Assembly: GCA_021159425.1 (NCBI GenBank)
Contig: JAGGRU010000352.1
Span: 1 to 11,399, forward strand
DNA from: Sulfurovum sp.
GTDB taxonomy: Bacteria > Campylobacterota > Campylobacteria > Campylobacterales > Sulfurovaceae
Direction: 5' to 3'
Length of the DNA stretch: 11,399 nt
The notes beneath the pieces were generated by a model, which was not told where the DNA came from, searched no databases, and was given only the letters and a program-made list of their open reading frames with translations. A program made the position numbers and the translations under genes. Positions 7,095 through 11,399 of this stretch are shown here, piece by piece (position 1 is the stretch's first letter; the number at the start of each line of letters is the position of its first letter).

Positions 7095-7174
7095 TTTGTG
7101 CAAATAAGATGGTGTGTAATAAAGGAGCCTACTTACAGTAGGTGACTGAATGTAACACCATCTTTTTGTACAAA
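7095..7174. repeat. 80-base inverted-repeat element between slyD and the Mrr-like gene
   Basis: Left arm 7095-7115 and right arm 7155-7174 are reverse complements over 20 positions with one substitution (7100) and one extra base (7105). As plus-strand RNA the substitution becomes a G-U pair, so the stem is stronger on that strand. The innermost ten pairs (AAGATGGTGT with ACACCATCTT) are perfect. The 39-base centre holds a second hairpin, CCTACT-TAC-AGTAGG (7128-7142). A five-T run (7163-7167) lies within the right arm. Each arm ends in a palindrome-like TTTGTnCAAA (7095-7104 and 7165-7174; the right copy is a perfect dyad). It could be a small MITE-like element, a structured RNA, or the terminator region of slyD. 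I do not recognise it. Confidence 0.75.
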
Positions 7175-7178
7175 GATG
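7159..7178. other. Alternative hairpin competing with the right arm
   Basis: CATCTTT (7159-7165) can pair with AAAGATG (7172-7178) around a six-base loop. This uses the same bases that form the right arm of the large inverted repeat, so the two folds exclude each other on either strand. Such a pair of alternative stems can act as a terminator or switch, but no clean U-tract follows on the slyD (minus) side. Confidence 0.4.
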
Positions 7179-7198
7179 ATGCTAAATCAGACAAAAGA

Positions 7199-7726
7199 TT
7201 AGTGACTACAGCCGCAGCCGTCACCACCACCATGCGACCCACAACTCTCACCCTGTGCTCCACCAACTTGACCGGAAGCAGCTTCATCAGCTGTTGCTTC
7301 TCTCGCAGAAAGAACCGTTACAGAGAACATTAAGTCTTTACCAGCCAATGGATGGTTAAAGTCTACATTTACTTCTTTATCGTCAAAAGAAGTGACTGTT
7401 ACCTGTACAGTTTCTCCATTTTCACCTTGACCGTAAAGTGTCATACCTTCTTTAAGATCAACACCTTCAAACTGATCAGACGGAAGAACTTGTTTTGCTT
7501 CCGGGTTTACTTCTCCATATGCATCAGCAGCAGATACCATAATGTCTCCGCTTTCACCTTCAGTCATGCCCACAAGTGCATTTTCAAGACCTGGGATAAC
7601 ATGACCTTTACCTGTAATGAACTCCAGTGGCTCTGCACCTTTGTTTGTATCTACGATCTCTGTTGTACCAGCTTCTTTTACTTCGTACTCGATCCCGACT
7701 ACGCTATTTTCATTTGTAATTGTCAT
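7199..7726 (-). CDS. slyD: FKBP-type peptidyl-prolyl isomerase SlyD
   Basis: Cytoplasmic prolyl cis-trans isomerase and chaperone, often also a nickel metallochaperone for hydrogenase or urease maturation. The 175 residues show an FKBP core split by an insert-in-flap domain: core 1-65 with FITGKGHVIPGLENAL (36-51), IF domain about 66-124 (AYGEVNPEAKQVLPSDQF), then NHPLAGKDLMFSVTV (124-138) returning to the core. The tail SCGSHGGGDGCGCSH (161-175) holds three Cys and two His and fits the SlyD metal-binding C-terminus, though shorter than that of E. coli. The ATG at 7726 has GGAG five bases upstream. It lies 55 bases downstream of proA on the same strand and may be co-transcribed or use its own promoter. 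Confidence 0.95.
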   Translation of the reverse strand: MTITNENSVVGIEYEVKEAGTTEIVDTNKGAEPLEFITGKGHVIPGLENALVGMTEGESGDIMVSAADAYGEVNPEAKQVLPSDQFEGVDLKEGMTLYGQGENGETVQVTVTSFDDKEVNVDFNHPLAGKDLMFSVTVLSAREATADEAASGQVGGAQGESCGSHGGGDGCGCSH

Positions 7727-7753
7727 ATTGACTCCATTTGTAATATTTTTGTT

Positions 7754-7759
7754 ATTTTA
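7754..7759 (-). promoter_or_regulatory. Possible -10 box upstream of slyD
   Basis: On the minus strand TAAAAT at 7759-7754 sits about 28 bases before the slyD ATG, in the AT-rich gap after proA. It would give a leader of about 20 bases containing the GGAG ribosome site. No -35 is visible, and the match is common in this composition. Confidence 0.3.
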
Positions 7760-7781
7760 TCTAAGCAAACTTTAGTGATGC

Positions 7782-9014
7782 TTATCTTATCTGTCCCGAA
7801 CCATAGATCTTAAATTTATAGGTAGTAAGTCCTTCTATTCCCATTGGTCCTCTCGCATGTAGTTTATTTGTACTTATTCCTACCTCAGCACCAAAACCAA
7901 AAGCTCCACCATCTGTAAAACGTGTAGAAGCATTTACATACACGCATGCTGCATCTATACCGTTTAAAAAAGCTTCCGCTGTAGTAATATTTTCTGTAAT
8001 GATCGCCTCAGAATGGCCGGAACCATGTTGAATAATATGCTCTATGGCACCATTCACACCATCCACTACTCTAATATTCAGTATATTTGCCAAATATTCC
8101 GTATCATAATCTTTTTCTGTCGCAGGAGCTACTTCTATGCTTTTTTGTGTTCTTTCACAGCCTTTAAGTTCAGTGTGTGCTTCATCAAAAGCCACTTTAA
8201 GTTGTGGGAGCACTTCTTCTGCAATAGCTTCATCCACAAGCAGTGTCTCCATAGAATTACATACACCCGGTCTTTGGACTTTCGCATTGATCGCAATAGC
8301 AATAGCATTTTCTACATTGGCATCTTCATCTATATAAGTATGGCACTGTCCTTTGTCATGTTTTACCACCGGAACGGTTGCATTATCACTTACGTAACGG
8401 ATAAGCCCTTCACCGCCACGCGGCACTATAAGGTCTACATATTTGTCCATTTTAATAAGCTTTGCCACACCTTCGCGTGATGCATCAGGAATGAGTGAGA
8501 TAAGTGCTTCAGGGAGATCATTGCTCTTTAGTACACTTTGCAGTACTTTTGCAATGGCTTCATTTGAATATTGTGCCTCTTTTCCCCCTTTAAGCACACA
8601 GACATTCGAAGACTTAAACGAAAGTGCTGCTGTATCTGAAGTTACATTTGGACGTGATTCAAAGATGATCCCGATCACACCGATCGGCACAGAAACTTTT
8701 TCGATCTTCAATCCGTCTTCTGTCACCCAGCCATCCAATACCCGTCCAACCGGTTCTTTCAGTGCTGCTATCTCTTCTATGGCTACAGCCATACCATCCA
8801 CACGACCTTCATCCAAAAGTAGTCTGTCTTTGAGTGCAGAGGTGAGGTTATTCGTCTCTGCATCTTGCATATCCAGGGCATTTGCTTTGAGTATGTCACT
8901 CGTGTTGATTCTCAAGGCTTGTGCCATCTCTCTTAAAATTCTATTTTTATCCGCAGCACTCAGTGTAGACAATACCCTGCTTGATGCTTTTGCTTCCTGT
9001 AAAAATATTTCCAT
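7782..9014 (-). CDS. proA: Gamma-glutamyl phosphate reductase ProA
   Basis: NADPH-dependent reductase converting gamma-glutamyl phosphate to glutamate semialdehyde, the second step of proline synthesis. The 410 residues match the family. Visible motifs are IGVIGIIFESRPNVTSD (111-127), the LKGGKEA segment (141-147), VPRGGEGLI (198-206), and the catalytic cysteine Cys252 in QRPGVCNSMET. The ATG at 9014 has an AGGAAA ribosome site. The usual partner proB is not in the window, while proC lies nearby on the other strand beyond a two-gene DUF cassette. The start lies 33 bases after the end of that cassette. Confidence 0.96.
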   Translation of the reverse strand: MEIFLQEAKASSRVLSTLSAADKNRILREMAQALRINTSDILKANALDMQDAETNNLTSALKDRLLLDEGRVDGMAVAIEEIAALKEPVGRVLDGWVTEDGLKIEKVSVPIGVIGIIFESRPNVTSDTAALSFKSSNVCVLKGGKEAQYSNEAIAKVLQSVLKSNDLPEALISLIPDASREGVAKLIKMDKYVDLIVPRGGEGLIRYVSDNATVPVVKHDKGQCHTYIDEDANVENAIAIAINAKVQRPGVCNSMETLLVDEAIAEEVLPQLKVAFDEAHTELKGCERTQKSIEVAPATEKDYDTEYLANILNIRVVDGVNGAIEHIIQHGSGHSEAIITENITTAEAFLNGIDAACVYVNASTRFTDGGAFGFGAEVGISTNKLHARGPMGIEGLTTYKFKIYGSGQIR

Positions 9015-9040
9015 TATTATTTCCTATTTACTATAATTAA

Positions 9041-9047
9041 ATTTATA
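9041..9047 (-). promoter_or_regulatory. Possible proA promoter -10 box
   Basis: TATAAAT on the minus strand at 9047-9041, just after the end of the DUF2442 gene, could start a transcript with a leader of about 22 bases before the proA ATG. A second candidate, TATAGT (9035-9030), is closer. This would let proA be expressed independently of the upstream cassette. The evidence is a motif match only. Confidence 0.3.
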
Positions 9048-9290
9048 CTAAGCGACTTTTTCTTCTGAAGCGAACAACATACTTTCAATATTAAGATGAT
9101 AATCCAACGCTTCCCATTCAATACCTGTATCTAAACAAATAAACTTATAATCTTTTAGTTGAGAAATAGTTGCTGTTTGTAATGCTTTATACCATGATAT
9201 AGGCGTAGATATAATTCTGTCATCAGTCAATTTTACATGTAAATATAAGTCATCAAAGTGAACTTCTTTGCCTTTAATTAAACCACTCAT
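9048..9290 (-). CDS. DUF2442 family protein (possible antitoxin partner)
   Basis: A small protein of 80 residues from the ATG at 9290, preceded by AAAGGA at seven bases. A TTG at 9305 would add five residues but lacks a site. The sequence fits DUF2442: an N-terminal beta-strand region (VHFDDLYLHVKLTDDRIIS), the PISWYKALQTAT motif, and the WEALDYHLNIESML ending that corresponds to the family's W-x-x-LDxDI-x-x-x-LL. The reading frame overlaps the end of the DUF4160 gene by 17 bases, so they are translated together. DUF2442 and DUF4160 genes are often paired and have been treated as toxin-antitoxin-like; which partner would be toxic cannot be told from sequence. Confidence 0.88.
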   Translation of the reverse strand: MSGLIKGKEVHFDDLYLHVKLTDDRIISTPISWYKALQTATISQLKDYKFICLDTGIEWEALDYHLNIESMLFASEEKVA

Positions 9291-9501
9291 CCCATATCCT
9301 TTCAAACTCTTTTTTATTTTCTTTCATGATTTCAAGCGCATGCTTTAAATCTTTAGGTTTTAGGTAGTTTTGGACAACTTTTAAGTTTTTCAATTCTACC
9401 TTAGCAAAACCACTACTATTCATAATATGAATATGTTTGGGTTCATGTTCATTTGCATAAAAGAAGAATTTAAAACCATTCTTATTCAATAAAGTTGGCA
9501 A
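9274..9501 (-). CDS. DUF4160 family protein (toxin-antitoxin-like pair)
   Basis: A small basic protein of about 75 residues carrying the DUF4160 pattern: start MPTLL, the GFKFFFYANEHEPKHIHI segment with a conserved E/D-H-x-P-x-H-x-H cluster, then an alpha-helical C-terminus (LKPKDLKHALEIMKENKKEF) ending in WDEWFN. The start is chosen as the TTG at 9501, because AAGGA lies six bases upstream and the product then begins MPT as family members do. The ATG at 9507 touches the AAGGA and is unlikely to be used by it, and a TTG at 9519 precedes the site. It is the first gene of a two-gene unit with DUF2442, with its own promoter at 9533-9561. Confidence 0.85.
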   Translation of the reverse strand: MPTLLNKNGFKFFFYANEHEPKHIHIMNSSGFAKVELKNLKVVQNYLKPKDLKHALEIMKENKKEFERIWDEWFN

Positions 9502-9532
9502 TATCATTCCTTCTTTCAATTAGTATTGGATA

Positions 9533-9561
9533 ATTATATCTAAAGATAAAGAAAAATCAAA
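9533..9561 (-). promoter_or_regulatory. Promoter of the DUF4160/DUF2442 cassette
   Basis: On the minus strand TTTGAT (9561-9556), a 17-base spacer and a perfect TATAAT (9538-9533) form a good vegetative-type promoter. Transcription would start near 9526, giving a leader of about 25 bases containing the AAGGA site. It overlaps the upstream part of the proC promoter on the other strand, so the two may interfere. Confidence 0.6.
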
Positions 9562-9565
9562 CATA

Positions 9566-9574
9566 TGCTATAAT
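9566..9574 (+). promoter_or_regulatory. Extended -10 promoter of proC
   Basis: TGCTATAAT: a perfect TATAAT (9569-9574) with the TGn extension. No -35 is obvious, which an extended -10 does not need. The transcript would start near 9581 with a leader of about 24 bases. Confidence 0.65.
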
Positions 9575-9604
9575 CTACCCAATTTAATTCAAGTGAGTCA
9601 AAAT

Positions 9605-10363
9605 ATGCAAACCATCACATTTATAGGTAACGGAAATATGGGACTTAGTATTGCCCGGGGTCTTAAAAATAAATACAACATTGAAGTTGTAGGCAGAAAT
9701 ATGAAGAAACTGGATACTTTTGAGGAAAGTCTTGGTGTCAAAGTAGATAAATATCTTCTTGATAATTTTGATATTTCCGAGAAGACCGTTCTTCTCTGTG
9801 TAAAACCTGCCAATGTTGAAGAGGTCTCTAAAAAACTAAAAGGAAAAGCCAGAGTACTCTTTTCTGTTTTAGCAGGTACCTCTCTTGAAAAACTCAAAAA
9901 ACATTTTAAACCTAAAGCTGTTGTCAGAGCTATGCCCAACCTTGCAGCATCTGTGGGAGCTTCCATGACCACGCTTACCGGTGATCAGGAATTTAAAAAA
10001 GAGGCAAAGGCACTTTTAGGGGCGGTAGGTGCTACTTTATGGCTGGAGAGTGAAAAAGAGATAGATATTGCAACGGCTCTTGCCGGTTCCGGTCCTGCAT
10101 ATTTGGCTCTCGTGGCTGAAGCACTGGTGGACGGAGCAGTCAAACAGGGACTCAAAAGAGAAGATGCCATGGCAACGATGCGTGGTCTGTTCGCAGGCTT
10201 TGGTACACTCATCCAAGAGATACACCCTGCACTGCTAAAAGATGCTGTGATGAGTCCTGGTGGTACCACAGCAGCAGGCTATGCTGCACTTGAAGATGGA
10301 AATGTACGTGCTGCATGTATGGATGCCATAGAAGAAGCTTACAAAAGAGCTAAAGAGTTGTAG
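9605..10363 (+). CDS. proC: Pyrroline-5-carboxylate reductase ProC
   Basis: NAD(P)H-dependent reductase making proline from pyrroline-5-carboxylate, the last step of the pathway. The Rossmann loop IGNGNMGLSIARG lies at residues 7-19 of a 252-residue product, with the family's C-terminal signature LKDAVMSPGGTTAAGYAALE near the end and the helical VAEALVDGAVKQGLKREDA segment before it. The ATG at 9605 is chosen because it begins directly at the first beta strand (MQTITFIGNG) and has AAGTGAG upstream. A GTG at 9593 would add four residues but overlaps that site. Transcribed divergently from the DUF4160/DUF2442 cassette, which separates it from proA. Confidence 0.95.
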   Translation: MQTITFIGNGNMGLSIARGLKNKYNIEVVGRNMKKLDTFEESLGVKVDKYLLDNFDISEKTVLLCVKPANVEEVSKKLKGKARVLFSVLAGTSLEKLKKHFKPKAVVRAMPNLAASVGASMTTLTGDQEFKKEAKALLGAVGATLWLESEKEIDIATALAGSGPAYLALVAEALVDGAVKQGLKREDAMATMRGLFAGFGTLIQEIHPALLKDAVMSPGGTTAAGYAALEDGNVRAACMDAIEEAYKRAKEL

Positions 10364-10380
10364 ATCAACTCTTGATCTTT
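10353..10380 (+). terminator. Hairpin at the end of proC
   Basis: AAGAGTTG (10353-10360) pairs perfectly with CAACTCTT (10366-10373) around a five-base loop that contains most of the proC stop codon. The following GATCTTTA is only weakly U-rich, so termination may be incomplete. Confidence 0.5.
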
Positions 10381-10481
10381 ACATAACCCCTATATCTCCC
10401 GCACAACTTCAAAAATGGAACTCAATAGACTCACGATGTCTACCATGCGATTTCAAAGTTTACTTCAAGCACTTTATGACA

Positions 10482-10502
10482 TAGAGAGCATTACTCACTC
10501 TA
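10482..10502. other. Hairpin between the convergent gene ends
   Basis: TAGAGAG (10482-10488) can pair with CTC and TCTA (10494-10502) with a two-base bulge. It lies just past the stop of the minus-strand gene at 10504 and could help end transcription from either side, but neither strand has a good U-tract. The rest of the 10364-10503 gap shows nothing recognisable. Confidence 0.3.
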
Positions 10503-10503
10503 T

Positions 10504-10983
10504 TTAAATGATGGAAGTATTGACAATCCATTCTTTTATTTTGGAAAAATAACTTTGTGGCTTTGGAGAAACCGGACAACCGGCAAAAAAGTCTATTAGC
10601 CAATGTTCATCTACTTTGGAGAAATAAAGCATTTTCTTTTTAGCATCTTCTTCATAATGGACAATTTTTTTCTCCGGACCATTTGGCTCTACCTGTTTAA
10701 TATCGATTTGATGTAACAAATTACGGGAGAGAAGTTCTTCAGAGATCTTTTTTTCTACTTCATCCAATGCATCCGAACTCTCTTTTATCTTATCCCACTT
10801 TATTTTAAATTCCGGATCTTTAAAAGCCAATCCCATTCCAAAAGGCTCCAATGCCATATAGTAGGACTCCTCTGTCATGAGATCTTTAACACTCTTCAAA
10901 TCACCCTTACTGTAAAATGCCTGATAATACTTGCTTACAATCTCTTCAGGTTGTAAGCAATCTTCATTTGTTGTATGTATCAT
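10504..10983 (-). CDS. Hypothetical protein, possibly NTF2-like fold
   Basis: Not recognised with certainty. The 159-residue product is acidic to neutral and has no signal peptide or membrane segment. The N-terminal part (EEIVSKYYQAFYSKGDLKSVKDLMTEESYY, described in two parts: helix EEIVSKYYQAFYSKGD, then LKSVKDLMTEES) resembles the opening helix and loop of NTF2/SnoaL-like proteins, followed by a charged helical stretch (about 58-90) and strand-like segments ending HWLIDFF (near 127-133). Such proteins bind small ligands or act as scaffolds, and no catalytic residues can be named. The ATG at 10983 has only a weak AAGA-type ribosome site. It begins 14 bases after the DUF2202 gene and is probably in the same transcript. 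Confidence 0.75.
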   Translation of the reverse strand: MIHTTNEDCLQPEEIVSKYYQAFYSKGDLKSVKDLMTEESYYMALEPFGMGLAFKDPEFKIKWDKIKESSDALDEVEKKISEELLSRNLLHQIDIKQVEPNGPEKKIVHYEEDAKKKMLYFSKVDEHWLIDFFAGCPVSPKPQSYFSKIKEWIVNTSII

Positions 10984-10997
10984 TAGATGATCTTTTC

Positions 10998-11399
10998 TTA
11001 AACTCTTTCAAGTCTTGCAGTAAATGATTCAAGGTGGTTGTAAGACCCTTCTCTTAAAGTATAATAGGTATTGATCACATCATCAGGCATTTCGCCTAAT
11101 TCACCTTCAATTGTATCAGTTAATGTACCTATATCAGTCTCTTCAACAAGTACACCAACCGCCAGGGCATCTTGCAGAGTATTTCCACTTAATTCCAGAC
11201 ACTTCGTATAAAGATCTTGTAGGTAAGTCACTTCAAAATAACCATAATCACTTTCACTTTCATCAATGATGGAAGTATCAATTCCATACTTCTCACAAAG
11301 TTTTTGTGCTGAATCCATATGTCTCTGTTCCGCTAACTGAATACTTGCAAATGTGCTTTCTTCAGGGTATTTCTCACCCAAATAAATATATACATCACG
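10998..11399 (-). CDS. DUF2202 ferritin-like protein (5' end outside the window)
   Basis: The reading frame stays open to the right edge (first codons RDVYIYLGEKYP), so the 5' part is missing; 133 residues are visible. The sequence fits the DUF2202 ferritin-like family: helix FASIQLAEQRHMDSAQKL with the ExxH-type metal motif (EQRH), an interhelical segment KYGIDTSIID, then ALAVGVLVEETDIGTL with a second acidic cluster (EETD), and a final YTLREGSYNHLESF helix with Glu and His. This would be a four-helix bundle able to hold a di-iron site, with the first helix off the window. The cellular role of this family is not established. It is followed 14 bases later by the unrecognised gene at 10504-10983. 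Confidence 0.85.
   Translation of the reverse strand, partial: RDVYIYLGEKYPEESTFASIQLAEQRHMDSAQKLCEKYGIDTSIIDESESDYGYFEVTYLQDLYTKCLELSGNTLQDALAVGVLVEETDIGTLTDTIEGELGEMPDDVINTYYTLREGSYNHLESFTARLERV

Noticed and set aside
7095..7174. Possible tRNA or known riboswitch in the 80-base inverted repeat.
   Set aside because: There is no cloverleaf, T-loop or CCA end, and I could match none of the riboswitch cores I know; it is reported as an unassigned repeat instead.
7142..7333. A plus-strand frame of 63 codons starting with GTG inside the inverted repeat and preceded by AAAGGAG.
   Set aside because: The ribosome site is 14 bases away, most of the frame is antisense to the slyD tail, and the product resembles no known protein.
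8443..9036. A 197-codon open frame on the plus strand opposite proA.
   Set aside because: It lies entirely antisense to the well-supported proA and its product is Ser/Ala/Thr-rich low-complexity sequence typical of a reverse-frame shadow.

Overview
This window reads as the chromosome of a member of the Campylobacterota (Epsilonproteobacteria), most like the Sulfurovum/Sulfurimonas group. The base composition is AT-rich, TrmB is the long (about 390-residue) form typical of the phylum, the TtcA-like protein has the CSYF variant of the cysteine motif, and an MTA/SAH nucleosidase of the kind used for menaquinone synthesis sits in a housekeeping operon. The genus is inferred from protein style, not from a marker gene. 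No rRNA, tRNA, CRISPR array, insertion sequence or prophage was found.

Region 1 (1-6404, minus strand) is one tightly packed operon. In order of transcription it holds fabD (fatty-acid initiation), a 5'-methylthioadenosine/S-adenosylhomocysteine nucleosidase, a ttcA-like tRNA thiolase, an rluD-type rRNA pseudouridine synthase, trmB (tRNA m7G46), ftsE, ftsX and the start of an EnvC-like murein-hydrolase activator cut by the window edge. Spacings run from overlaps of a few bases to a 31-base gap. The operon thus links membrane lipid supply, SAM by-product recycling, RNA modification and septal wall cleavage. The ttcA/rluD junction lies inside a heptanucleotide tandem repeat, the most unusual detail of this block.

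Region 2 (6405-7198) holds the fabD promoter area with two similar palindromes, a small membrane-anchored Mrr-type nuclease gene that may be leaderless, and an intergenic stretch with an 80-base inverted-repeat element of unknown nature.

Region 3 (7199-9507, minus strand) has slyD (FKBP prolyl isomerase with a metal-binding Cys/His tail), proA (proline synthesis) and a DUF4160/DUF2442 two-gene cassette resembling a toxin-antitoxin module. The cassette separates proA from proC, which is divergently transcribed from 9605 by an extended -10 promoter lying back to back with the cassette promoter.

Region 4 (10364-11399) has a hairpin at the proC end, then on the minus strand a DUF2202 ferritin-like gene (5' end outside the window) followed by an unrecognised protein that may have an NTF2-like fold.

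Most of the window is ordinary housekeeping sequence. The best candidates for something undescribed are the ttcA/rluD repeat junction, the inverted-repeat element at 7095-7174, the DUF4160/DUF2442 pair and the TtcA-like protein lacking one cluster cysteine.
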